Shown in pieces: positions 34,269 through 41,600 of a DNA stretch of 64,000 bases. Position numbers and translations under genes: made by a program. This DNA is from an uncultured Faecalibacterium sp. Its GTDB lineage: Bacteria; Bacillota; Clostridia; Oscillospirales; Ruminococcaceae. The notes beneath the pieces were generated by a model. It saw only the letters and a list, made by a program, of their open reading frames with translations, was not told where the DNA came from and ran no database searches. The number at the start of each line of letters is the position of its first letter. Positions within the stretch are counted from its first letter, which is position 1. The stretch covers positions 20,528-84,527 of the forward strand of contig CAKSXW010000001.1 of assembly GCA_934518555.1 (NCBI GenBank), written 5' to 3'.

Positions 34269-34518
34269 TGTCCTTATCCTCCTCAATTTCCACTCGGCTT
34301 GCCAGATCGGCGGCCTTTGTCATTACCCGGATCAACCACGTTTCTGGGTCTGCGCTGCTTACGGCCAGAGCAGCCACCAGTGCAATACAAAGGTTTGTTG
34401 CATCTATGCCGATGCAGGTTGTTTCAACCTCCGGGTTTCCATCGTCACCATACTGCACACGCAGATACGGCTTTACCTTGCCGGTCAGGCTGCCCTCATC
34501 GCTGGCTGTGATCTTCAT
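34252..34518 (-). CDS. Small hypothetical phage protein
   Basis: 88 residues from ATG 34518, acidic at the C-terminus (VEIEEDKDNETTF). It has an N-terminal strand segment and a central helix (TNLCIALVAALAVSS), and is not recognised. The start overlaps the preceding gene by 4 bp, which fixes it against the much longer frame. Confidence 0.5.
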   Translation of the reverse strand: MKITASDEGSLTGKVKPYLRVQYGDDGNPEVETTCIGIDATNLCIALVAALAVSSADPETWLIRVMTKAADLASRVEIEEDKDNETTF

Positions 34519-34778
34519 GCTGCACCATCCTTTTCCTTTACGCCGATCCGCTCTGCGTCCTCTAGCTTTGCCGCCGGGCTGCGCTCTGCTGCCCACTTGG
34601 CCAGCAATGCCGGATAGATCAGGTACACATCCTGCCCACCGGAGGCAGGTGCCTTGATGTAATCCCCAAAGGGGAAAACTCGCTGCTGCAGCCCCAGCTG
34701 CAGGGTGTCCTTGCCAATGGAAAATCCCACGTCTCGCAGGTACTCCACCGCTGCCTGCGGCCTGATGAATGCTTTCAT
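34515..34778 (-). CDS. Early phage DNA-binding-like protein
   Basis: 87 residues, following AAGGAGGAAGG. The pattern AAVEYLRDVGFSIGKDTLQLGLQQRVFPFG resembles small excisionase-like winged helices. It is the first gene of the early operon after the antisense Ntn-hydrolase gene. Whether it is an excisionase is not shown. Confidence 0.45.
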   Translation of the reverse strand: MKAFIRPQAAVEYLRDVGFSIGKDTLQLGLQQRVFPFGDYIKAPASGGQDVYLIYPALLAKWAAERSPAAKLEDAERIGVKEKDGAA

Positions 34779-34792
34779 GTTGTCCTTCCTCC

Positions 34793-34838
34793 TTGTTGTG
34801 GTCTCCCTTCTGCGGTAGAATAGAGGGGCAGAAGGGAG
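34793..34838 (+). promoter_or_regulatory. Promoter with overlapping 11-bp inverted repeat (operator candidate)
   Basis: TTGTTG (34793-34798), 17-bp spacer, TAGAAT (34816-34821). A perfect repeat CTCCCTTCTGC / GCAGAAGGGAG (34803-34813 and 34828-34838) brackets the -10 box. Its right arm also holds the ribosome site of the Ntn-hydrolase gene. Confidence 0.5.
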
Positions 34839-34848
34839 GTGAGTATAT

Positions 34849-35496
34849 ATGTCGCTTGCAATAACCTTGGCAAATCAATACGGAATTGTGATGTCTGCGG
34901 ACCGAAGAATAACAACAACGGTGACTCGGTCCGAAGCAAATGAGACGGAATCCTTCGTCTTAACAGAACATGAACAAAAACTCTTTCTTACGAAGGCAGG
35001 ACACGGAATTTCCTATACAGGAGCCTCGTCGTTAGAAGGTGGACGATGTACAGCCTGCATTATTCGCAAAACCCTTGCACAGCTAGAAGACTGCCTTTCC
35101 CTTGAGGATGAAATCCTGTCAGTCAAAAAAGAGCTTCAAGCATTTTCAAATGGACGAAATGTGATCCTTATAGGTGCGGCTATTTGTGACGGAAAAAATC
35201 GTGTTCTTTCATCTTCGTTGATAACGGATGAAATTACAGAGCATACGAAGGATGAAAATTGTCTTGCGTTTTCAGGGGAATCAGATACCGTGATTAAGTT
35301 GACGGATATGTTTCTGGTGGATCGCAATGCGTTTCCACTGCAGGAATCTATTGACTATCTTCGGTTTTTGACCCGGTCAGTCGCAGGGCTTCAGCATTAC
35401 GCTCAAATGAATCAAACTGTTAGCGAAACATGTGATGTTTTGGTGATCCAAAGCTCCGGAACAGAATGGATCACATCACCCGAAGTCCTTTACTGA
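34849..35496 (+). CDS. Proteasome-fold Ntn-hydrolase, phage accessory gene
   Basis: 215 residues from ATG 34849, after GGGAGGTGA. The N-terminus matches proteasome beta/HslV subunits. After Met removal Ser is residue 1 and Asp falls at residue 17 within SADRRITT, as in the proteasome Thr1/Asp17 pair. EQKLFLTKAGHGISYTGASS corresponds to the Lys33 strand, with a ~10-residue insertion. There is no propeptide. The nucleophile would be Ser rather than Thr. The gene is AT-rich, runs opposite to the early operon in which it lies, and has its own promoter: a moron expressed in the lysogen. The substrate is unknown. Confidence 0.6.
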   Translation: MSLAITLANQYGIVMSADRRITTTVTRSEANETESFVLTEHEQKLFLTKAGHGISYTGASSLEGGRCTACIIRKTLAQLEDCLSLEDEILSVKKELQAFSNGRNVILIGAAICDGKNRVLSSSLITDEITEHTKDENCLAFSGESDTVIKLTDMFLVDRNAFPLQESIDYLRFLTRSVAGLQHYAQMNQTVSETCDVLVIQSSGTEWITSPEVLY

Positions 35497-35640
35497 ATTA
35501 TTTGAGGTCACTGCGTGGTCCGCACTGGTGGAACCTTCAATCACTCGTTTAGAAACTAAAGCACTCTGTGGTTGCCGCTCTTGTACCGCTAATACAAGGG
35601 CGGCAATTTCTTTGGCATCGCCGCTGATTTCGACTTTCAT
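35476..35640 (-). CDS. Small early phage protein
   Basis: 54 residues from ATG 35640, behind a very strong ribosome site (AAAGGAGGTGG). Starts MKVEISGDAKEIAALVLAVQE; one helix is predicted and the protein is not recognised. It follows the Cro-like gene in the early operon, and its last 21 bp overlap the end of the convergent Ntn-hydrolase gene. Confidence 0.6.
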   Translation of the reverse strand: MKVEISGDAKEIAALVLAVQERQPQSALVSKRVIEGSTSADHAVTSNNSVKDFG

Positions 35641-35670
35641 TCCGTCCACCTCCTTTTATATTTCTTTTTT

Positions 35671-35686
35671 GTCTAGTTTGCTAGAC
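35671..35686. promoter_or_regulatory. Repressor operator palindrome downstream of the cro-like gene
   Basis: GTCTAG-TTTG-CTAGAC, with arms identical to the palindrome at 35910-35925. It lies just after the Cro-like stop codon. Confidence 0.6.
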
Positions 35687-35688
35687 GT

Positions 35689-35880
35689 TTACTCCAAAAA
35701 AATATCGCTTACTTTTTTGTCCAAAGCTCCCGCAATCTTAGTCAGGGTTTCGGTAGTGGTCACCAAAACGGAGCCATTCTCCAGCCCGATAATGGTTGCA
35801 CGAGACACGTTGGCACGCTTTGCAAGTTCTTCTTGGGTAAAACCCTTCTCCTTGCGTGCTTCTTTGATTTTGAACGGCAT
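35689..35880 (-). CDS. Cro-like XRE regulator
   Basis: 63 residues, a bare helix-turn-helix (FTQEELAKRANVSRATIIGLENG) followed by one helix (LTKIAGALDKKVSDIF). It is divergent from the CI-like repressor and first in the leftward early operon, the position of Cro. Palindromic sites lie on both sides of the gene. Confidence 0.8.
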   Translation of the reverse strand: MPFKIKEARKEKGFTQEELAKRANVSRATIIGLENGSVLVTTTETLTKIAGALDKKVSDIFLE

Positions 35881-35909
35881 TGATCGTCACCTCCTCTGTT
35901 CAATGAACA

Positions 35910-35984
35910 GTCTAGCAGACTAGACATAAAATGTCAAGCGAATTTGACAAAAGACTTGATTTTTTGTTTAGCAGACTGTATGAT
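35910..35984. promoter_or_regulatory. Divergent lysogeny control region (two promoters, operators)
   Basis: Leftward promoter: TTGACA (minus strand, 35932-35937), 17 bp, TAGACT, whose -10 lies in the palindrome GTCTAG-CAGA-CTAGAC (35910-35925). Rightward promoter: TTGATT (35956-35961), 17 bp, TATGAT (35979-35984), with a degenerate copy GTTTAG-CAGA-CTGTAT (35966-35981) in the spacer. Confidence 0.65.
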
Positions 35985-36022
35985 ATACTTGACACCAGTG
36001 TAAGAAAGGAAGGTGGTTTAAC

Positions 36023-36682
36023 GTGATTCTGGGCGATCTGATAAAAAAGTACCGCCAAGAGCATGGCTGCAGCATGGATCAGTTTGCTAAAATGACCGGA
36101 CTAAGCAAGGCATATATATCCATCCTGGAGCGAAACGTAAATCCGGTAAACAATAAGCCGGTTATCCCATCGCTGGAAACGATCAAGGCAGTGGCACAAG
36201 CCATCAACATGGATTTCAACGACGTGATCTCCATGTTGGATGGAAATCAACCTGTCTCGCTCAAAGAGGAGGCTGATATTCCCCCGGGGTTCCAGCCCAT
36301 GCCGGCCATGGTGGAGGTGCCGCTGGTGGGCCGGATCGCCTGCGGCAGCCCCATCCTTGCAGAGGAGAACATTGAGCGGATGGTCTGTGTGCCTGAAAAG
36401 TGGCACGCCACCTTTACTCTGACCTGTGAGGGCAGCAGCATGGAGCCCAAGATCCACGACGGGGACCTGGTAGCCATTCGCAGCCAACCCACAGTGGAAA
36501 ACGGCGAAGTTGCCGCCGTGCGGATCGAGGGCGACGCCACCCTGAAGCGAGTGTATCTGCACGATAGCTTTATTGAGCTCCGGGCAGAGAACCCATCGTT
36601 TGAAAGCATCATCCTTGCCAAAGAGGAGATGAACACCGTTGTGATCGAAGGCAAAGCCGTGGGGCTTTGCAGGGATATATAA
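36023..36682 (+). CDS. CI-like S24 phage repressor
   Basis: 219 residues from GTG 36023, after AAAGGAAGGTGG. N-terminal helix-turn-helix (SMDQFAKMTGLSKAYISILE). C-terminal peptidase S24 domain with candidate cleavage at Cys-Gly (RIACGSP), the Ser in CEGSSMEPK and the Lys in DATLKRVY. It maintains lysogeny and is inactivated by RecA-stimulated autocleavage. It shares the architecture but little sequence with the host-side repressor at 11123. Confidence 0.88.
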   Translation: MILGDLIKKYRQEHGCSMDQFAKMTGLSKAYISILERNVNPVNNKPVIPSLETIKAVAQAINMDFNDVISMLDGNQPVSLKEEADIPPGFQPMPAMVEVPLVGRIACGSPILAEENIERMVCVPEKWHATFTLTCEGSSMEPKIHDGDLVAIRSQPTVENGEVAAVRIEGDATLKRVYLHDSFIELRAENPSFESIILAKEEMNTVVIEGKAVGLCRDI

Positions 36683-36699
36683 GGCAGGAGGACGTTGCC

Positions 36700-37614
36700 A
36701 TGGAACGCACTGAAAAAGGCACCAGCTTGATGCAGATACCGGCAAGCTATACGGTGATCGATACGGAGACCACCGGCCTTGATCCGCAGTATGACAAGAT
36801 CATTGAGCTGGCGGCCATCAAGATCAGGGACGGCAAAGAGGTCGCCCACTATGAAACGCTGGTAAACCCGGAGCGTCCGATTGACGATTTTATTGCAGAT
36901 CTCACCGGTATCACCAATGAGGAACTGAGTACAGCGCCGGTGGCTGCGGACTGCCTGCCGGATTTTGTGGATTTTATCGGCGAGGATATTGTGGTTGGGC
37001 ACAACGTCCATTTTGACATCAATTTTATTTATGACGCTCTGCTGGCGTGCGGCTATGCGCCGATCAAAAACGACTTTGTGGACACGCTGCGCCTGAGCCG
37101 CCGGGTGCGCCCTGATCTGGAGCACCACCGCCTATGCGACTTGGCAGCAGCGTACAGTGTGCCGCAGCCGGTTGCACACAGGTCTCTTGCGGACTGCCAG
37201 ACTACTATTGGCGTACTGGACGCTCTGGCAGCCGATGCAGCTGCACGAGAGATAGACCTACAGGCGTGCAAGAATCATTATGGTGCATCTGCGTCTAGGG
37301 TGTCCGGCATTGTGGCGCACGAGGGCTGCGAACGCCCGGACAGCCCTCTGTATGGCAAGGTATGCGTATTCACCGGCAAGCTGGATACACTGACCCGGAA
37401 GGATGCTGCACAGCTTGTGGCGGATCTTGGCGGCATCTGCGCCGATGGTGTCACCAAGAAAACCAATTTCCTTATCATGGGCACAAACGAGTATTGCCCC
37501 ACCATTGTGGGCGGCAAGAGCACCAAGCAGAAAAAGGCCGAGAGCCTGATCCTGAAGGGCGCAGACCTTCAGATCCTAACGGAAAACGTATTTCTTGATA
37601 TGCTGGCCGAATAA
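36700..37614 (+). CDS. DnaQ-like 3'-5' exonuclease fused to a BRCT domain
   Basis: 304 residues from ATG 36700, after AGGAGG. Residues ~10-175 are a DEDDh exonuclease: VIDTETTGLD (Asp, Glu), GHNVHFDINF (Asp), AHRSLADCQTT (His, Asp). Residues ~215-300 are a BRCT domain (YGKVCVFTGKLDTLTRKDAAQLVADLGG), as in NAD-dependent DNA ligase. It lies 18 bp after the repressor and is probably co-transcribed with it, so it is made in the lysogen. It may affect repair or incoming DNA; the precise role is unknown. Confidence 0.78.
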   Translation: MERTEKGTSLMQIPASYTVIDTETTGLDPQYDKIIELAAIKIRDGKEVAHYETLVNPERPIDDFIADLTGITNEELSTAPVAADCLPDFVDFIGEDIVVGHNVHFDINFIYDALLACGYAPIKNDFVDTLRLSRRVRPDLEHHRLCDLAAAYSVPQPVAHRSLADCQTTIGVLDALAADAAAREIDLQACKNHYGASASRVSGIVAHEGCERPDSPLYGKVCVFTGKLDTLTRKDAAQLVADLGGICADGVTKKTNFLIMGTNEYCPTIVGGKSTKQKKAESLILKGADLQILTENVFLDMLAE

Positions 37615-37623
37615 AACAAAATA

Positions 37624-37646
37624 CCCACCGGGAGTGCCGGTGGGCG
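37624..37646 (+). terminator. Terminator-like hairpin after the repressor operon
   Basis: CCCACCGG-GAGTG-CCGGTGGG stem, with only a weak T-rich tail. Confidence 0.5.
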
Positions 37647-37724
37647 TCATCCGCCGGATCCATGAGTGAGAGGATGACTTTGGAAAAACAGCAGCTAAAA
37701 TACCGTGTTAAAAGTTGATATTGA

Positions 37725-37787
37725 CCCGTTTAAAACGCAATACCAGCTAAAAACGGCAAAAAAAGCTGGTATTGCAAACTAAACGGG
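37725..37787. repeat. Nested perfect inverted repeats upstream of the Fic gene
   Basis: Outer arms CCCGTTT / AAACGGG (37725-37731 and 37781-37787) enclose inner arms GCAATACCAGCT / AGCTGGTATTGC (37737-37748 and 37764-37775). The two are separated by 5-nt steps on each side, so one dyad axis relates all four arms. The rest of 37615-37885 is AT-rich and holds no gene. Confidence 0.6.
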
Positions 37788-37885
37788 GGCATACCGACTA
37801 AAAAAGCTATAAAAAACCCATAAAGATGGATATGCTTCCAGTAAGGTATAAGACGCCCAACTTATCGAAATTGAGGTGAGACAAG

Positions 37886-39103
37886 ATGCCGTACGAGACG
37901 CTTGAAAAGATTTCGTATCGTCAGCCAGGGCAGTATGAAGCGATATACGAAGCCCGGCTCAATGGCCCGGAAACGGTTCGCTTGGATTTTGAGGTCAATG
38001 GCTGGCCTGCTTTTGTTGTTCAGAACAGCGATGTTTACCGCATCCTCCTGCAGATCCAAAAAATCGATAAGCAGGTTCAGCTTCTCTGCAAAGATTTGCC
38101 CAGGGCTGCGCTCCGCCAGTTTGCTCAAAAATGCCTAGTTGATGAAATTGTTCTCACAAACGACATCGAGGGCGTTAATAGTACACGCCGTGAGATCAGC
38201 GAAGTACTGGAACAAATCGACAGTAAATCTGGAAAACGCCGTTTTTATGGACTTGTGCGAAAGTATTTAATGCTGCAGGAGGAAGAAGAGCGCAGGATAA
38301 AAACCTGTCAGGATGTGCGAAATATTTATGACGATCTGGTTCTGAAAGAGGTTGTTGCAGAAAACAGCAAAGATGCACCGGATGGGGTGATTTTTCGGAA
38401 GGATTCTGTTTCTGTCAGCAATGCAGCACAGAAGGAAATCCATAGAGGACTCTATCCTGAAAATAAGATCATAGAAGCGATGGACCATGCGCTGGCTTTT
38501 TTGAATGGAGACAGTTGTGATCCGCTTATAAGAATTAGCGCATTTCATTATTTGGTGGGCTATATCCACCCGTTTTATAATGGAAATGGTCGGCTTTCCC
38601 GGTTTATCAGCAGCTATTTGCTGTCAGACGAATTGAATTTCCTGATCGGCTATCGTCTTTCCTATACGGTGAAGGATAACATCAAACAATATTATGATAG
38701 TTTCAAGGTTTGCAACAGTGTGCGAAATCGTGGTGATTTAACGCCATTTGTACTTTCCTTTTTGGATATCATACAAAAGGCCATGAAGCAGCTTGAAGCA
38801 GCTCTGCTCAGAAGAAAAGCGGATTACGATAAATATATGAAGATGATCTCACGGCATCCTTTTGGAGAGAAGGAAAAGGATTGTGACCTGCTGGGATATC
38901 TGATTCAAGCCAGCCTTTTCTCTGGCCATGGAATTGCTACGAAAATGCTTGAAGGAATGCTCGGAATCTCTTATACGCCATTGAAGAACAGACTTGCTAT
39001 TTTGCGGCAGGAGCAGCTGCTGGTTGAAGAAAAAATAGGAAGAGAGAAGTTCTACCGCCTCAACCTTACAGAGTTTGAGAAACAAGTCGAAAGTCAGGGC
39101 TGA
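37886..39103 (+). CDS. Fic/DOC family AMPylase-type protein
   Basis: 405 residues. Fic core HPFYNGNGRLSR near 232 has every catalytic position intact. An N-terminal inhibitory helix motif, TNDIEG near 91-96, marks a class II autoinhibited Fic protein. A C-terminal winged-helix-like region (HGIATKMLEGMLGISYTPLKNRL) follows. It would transfer AMP, or another nucleotide, to a target protein. It is AT-rich against its surroundings and lies between the repressor operon and the integrase, so it is a lysogenic accessory gene, perhaps for host modulation or phage exclusion. No separate antitoxin gene is seen. Confidence 0.82.
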   Translation: MPYETLEKISYRQPGQYEAIYEARLNGPETVRLDFEVNGWPAFVVQNSDVYRILLQIQKIDKQVQLLCKDLPRAALRQFAQKCLVDEIVLTNDIEGVNSTRREISEVLEQIDSKSGKRRFYGLVRKYLMLQEEEERRIKTCQDVRNIYDDLVLKEVVAENSKDAPDGVIFRKDSVSVSNAAQKEIHRGLYPENKIIEAMDHALAFLNGDSCDPLIRISAFHYLVGYIHPFYNGNGRLSRFISSYLLSDELNFLIGYRLSYTVKDNIKQYYDSFKVCNSVRNRGDLTPFVLSFLDIIQKAMKQLEAALLRRKADYDKYMKMISRHPFGEKEKDCDLLGYLIQASLFSGHGIATKMLEGMLGISYTPLKNRLAILRQEQLLVEEKIGREKFYRLNLTEFEKQVESQG

Positions 39104-39253
39104 TGCTTCGATAAAAATAAAAAACCTCCCCCAGTGCGCCAACACCGGGAGAGGTTCCGATCTGAATGCGGTTGCATCAGGCCTTACAAGTTGGAAAGGA
39201 CTTGCAGGTCTATGATACCACCGCCAGGCAGAGGATGCAAGTGGAGGTATAAC

Positions 39254-40381
39254 ATGAAATGTCAAAGAACCGCCTGTGGGCGAGAAATACAGGATGATGC
39301 CCTATACTGCCCGTACTGTGGCAAAAAGCAGCAGCACACCGCAGCACCAAAACCCCGTAAACGGGCAAACGGCAAAGGCAGCGTATACCGCCGGGGAAAA
39401 ACCTGGAGTGCCCAGTCCCGTGTATACCGCAGTGGGGTGCTGGTATTTGAGCGCATAAAGGGAGGGTTTCCCACAAGGGCAGCTGCCGAGGAGTATCTGG
39501 ACACCTACACCCGCACCGGTGTGGCTCCCAGATCCATGCGCCTGATAGACTGCTGGGCCGCCCTGCAAGAGACAAAGAAGTGGCAGGCCCTCAGCAAGGA
39601 CAAACGCAGCCACTACAGCACCGCCTGGCGCAGGCTGGAGCGGATCCAGATGCAGGTCGTCGGGCAGATACCTTTTAAGGTGTTGCAGGAGCTGACGGAC
39701 GCTGCCCCCGGTGACTACTATGCCCACCGGGATATCAAGACACTGCTGGGCAAGCTGTATGAGGTGGCAGTCACCAGCGAGGCTCTGGACATGGCACAGG
39801 ACAAGACCTCCCTGATCGAGTTGCCGCCGGTGCCAGACAGTGAGCGAGACGCCTACACTGTGGACGAGGTTCACCGGATGTGGCAAGCGTACCGTGCCGG
39901 GGACGATCTGGCCCGGTATGCACTGATCCTGTGCTATACCGGCATGAGACCAGGCGAGCTGATGCAGCTGGATCTGGCCAACATCGACCTCCAGCGTCAG
40001 TGCATCGTAGGCGGCATCAAGACAGCCGCAGGCAAGAACCGAGAGATCCCCATTGCTACCGCCATCGTGCCGCTGGTGGCCGAAGCCATGCAGGTGGCCA
40101 CCCACGGTCTGGCTGATGGCTGCCGAGAGCACTTCTATGACCGCTGGTGCCCGGCTGTGGAACGCTGGGGAGGCAGGCCCCACATGACCGCCCACAGCTG
40201 CCGCCATACGCTGGCCACCGCCATGGAGGCCGCCGGGGTGCAGCCGCTGCTGCAAAAGCTGATCCTCGGCCACTCGGTCAAAGACATCACCGAGCACTAC
40301 AGCCGCCACCAAACTTTTGCAGACAAGCTGGCAGCGGTGGAGCTGGCCACCGCCGCTTTTAACGTCGTTTCGGATAGCTGA
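39254..40381 (+). CDS. int: Tyrosine integrase with N-terminal zinc ribbon
   Basis: 375 residues from ATG 39254 (GGAGGT 6 nt upstream). Residues 1-24 form a zinc ribbon (CQRTAC ... CPYCGKK). An AP2-like arm-binding strand region (GSVYRRGKTWSAQSRVY), a core-binding domain and the catalytic domain follow, with Arg in TGMRPGEL, HSCRH (HxxR), LGHS and the nucleophile in EHYSRH. It catalyses site-specific recombination into tRNA-Ser(GCU). The stop is 57 bp from attR. Confidence 0.9.
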   Translation: MKCQRTACGREIQDDALYCPYCGKKQQHTAAPKPRKRANGKGSVYRRGKTWSAQSRVYRSGVLVFERIKGGFPTRAAAEEYLDTYTRTGVAPRSMRLIDCWAALQETKKWQALSKDKRSHYSTAWRRLERIQMQVVGQIPFKVLQELTDAAPGDYYAHRDIKTLLGKLYEVAVTSEALDMAQDKTSLIELPPVPDSERDAYTVDEVHRMWQAYRAGDDLARYALILCYTGMRPGELMQLDLANIDLQRQCIVGGIKTAAGKNREIPIATAIVPLVAEAMQVATHGLADGCREHFYDRWCPAVERWGGRPHMTAHSCRHTLATAMEAAGVQPLLQKLILGHSVKDITEHYSRHQTFADKLAAVELATAAFNVVSDS

Positions 40382-40437
40382 CCATGTAGCCAACAGAGCC
40401 TCAAGTCGCCAACGATGCAACGTTGTTTTTCCGGGCT

Positions 40438-40505
40438 CTGCTAAGGGCGTAGGTCGTCTAAACAACGGCGCGAGGGTTCAAATCCCTCCTACTCCGCCAA
40501 GAAAA
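40438..40505 (+). repeat. attR (68-bp core repeat, tRNA-Ser 3' fragment)
   Basis: Identical to 12130-12197. It contains only the 3' part of the tRNA, so it is not a functional tRNA gene. Confidence 0.9.
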
Positions 40506-40540
40506 AGCTCGATGATCCGTAGAGGTCATCGGGCTTTTTC
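40501..40540 (+). terminator. Original terminator of tRNA-Ser(GCU), now after attR
   Basis: GAAAAAGC-CGATGA / TCATCG-GCTTTTTC hairpin, followed by CCTTTTTA. Confidence 0.7.
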
Positions 40541-40603
40541 CCTTTTTATCCTGCTTTTTGGCAAAAAAACGGAGGCCCCAAGGCCCCCTGGTTCTCTATT
40601 CGA

Positions 40604-41350
40604 TTACCGCAGCAGCCCTGTCACCCCGGCCAGCACTGCCAGGTGCACCGGGTAAAACCAGTAAAAGGCCCTCTGGGCCCCCTTGCTGCAGCGGCCTCGC
40701 TGCCCGTTGTAGTGCCAGATCAGCACAAAGGCCAGGGGTGCTGTCAGCTCAAAGGCAAACAGCAGCGCCCCCACCACGCACTGCCGCTTCCGGTCCTGCC
40801 GGGTCAGGTACAGGGCGCAGATGATGAGCACGCCGATGGCGTGGTAGTCGGTGCTGGCAGCCAGCGCCAGCGCAGCGCAGCCGACCGCCCACACAAGCCC
40901 CTGCCAGCCGGGCAGGCCGTTTTCCTTTTCAAAATGCCGCAGCCCTGCCATAGCCAGCACCCCCAGGGTCAGGGTCCAGTAAACGTTCTGTGCGCTGGGG
41001 TCAAAGGGGGTGCGGGAGAACGCAAGGTCAAAGGGTACTTCGCTCAAAAGGCCGAACAGCACCAGCCGCCCAAGGTAGCCTTTGACGTTGTGGGTGTGCA
41101 CAAAGCCCTCCACCAGCAAAAAGCAGAACAGGGGAAAGGCCAGCCGCCCGGTGAAGCGCAGCACCATGTCCAGCCGGTACAGCGGGTAGGCGGAAAGGGT
41201 GTCCTGCGAGAGGGTGCCCAGGTCCAGCCTGGGCGTAAGGATCCCTGCCTCGATGCAGGACGCACCGATGTGGTCCACCAGCATGGTGATGCAGGCAATG
41301 GTTTTAAGAGCGGTGCCGCTGAGGCTGCGGTGTGGGGAAAGTGCAGTCAT
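40604..41350 (-). CDS. TraX family membrane acetyltransferase-like protein
   Basis: 248 residues with about seven membrane segments. The opening SLSGTALKTIACITMLVDHIGA is the TraX signature; LDMVLRFTGRLAFPLFCFLLVEGF and a closing FYWFYPVHLAVL follow. TraX relatives are related to acyltransferase-3 membrane enzymes (pilin N-acetylation in F plasmid). In Firmicutes the substrate is unknown. It is the first host gene after the prophage and there is no conjugation gene nearby. Confidence 0.82.
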   Translation of the reverse strand: MTALSPHRSLSGTALKTIACITMLVDHIGASCIEAGILTPRLDLGTLSQDTLSAYPLYRLDMVLRFTGRLAFPLFCFLLVEGFVHTHNVKGYLGRLVLFGLLSEVPFDLAFSRTPFDPSAQNVYWTLTLGVLAMAGLRHFEKENGLPGWQGLVWAVGCAALALAASTDYHAIGVLIICALYLTRQDRKRQCVVGALLFAFELTAPLAFVLIWHYNGQRGRCSKGAQRAFYWFYPVHLAVLAGVTGLLR

Positions 41351-41472
41351 AAAAAAATACCTCGGTCAGCTTGTAAAAAATCGTCACAGGAACTATAACG
41401 GAGGAAAGGCGGCGTTTCCTGCGTCTGATGCAGCAAAATCTGCCCTTCTGCGGCACAAATCGCCCAAAGTGC

Positions 41473-41501
41473 TTGACAGGAGGGGCCTGGGATAGTACAA
41501 T
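41473..41501 (+). promoter_or_regulatory. Promoter of the LysR gene
   Basis: TTGACA (41473-41478), 17-bp spacer, TACAAT (41496-41501). The leader is about 93 nt. The rest of 41351-41472 shows no gene. Confidence 0.75.
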
Positions 41502-41600
41502 CAAGAAGATATTTGAACTATCTTAAACGTAAGATGAAAAAGATTCACAAAGAATCGGGCGTCTCCGAACCGGGCACTACAAGGAAGGAGGCTTTTGGAC

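Larger units (their letters stand above)
12130..40505. mobile_element. Siphophage prophage (~28 kb) integrated in tRNA-Ser(GCU)
   Basis: Bounded by 68-bp perfect direct repeats (12130-12197 and 40438-40505) covering the tRNA anticodon loop to just past CCA. It holds a tyrosine integrase next to attR, a divergent repressor region, replication genes, HK97-type packaging and head genes, siphovirus tail genes with a tape measure of 737 residues, and a lysis module. All the modules needed for a functional phage are visible and no core gene is obviously broken. Inducibility is not shown by the sequence. Confidence 0.93.

Noticed and set aside
35476-35880. Cro-like gene and the 54-residue gene as a toxin-antitoxin pair
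   Set aside because: The operators, divergent repressor and phage position explain the pair, and no toxin fold is seen.
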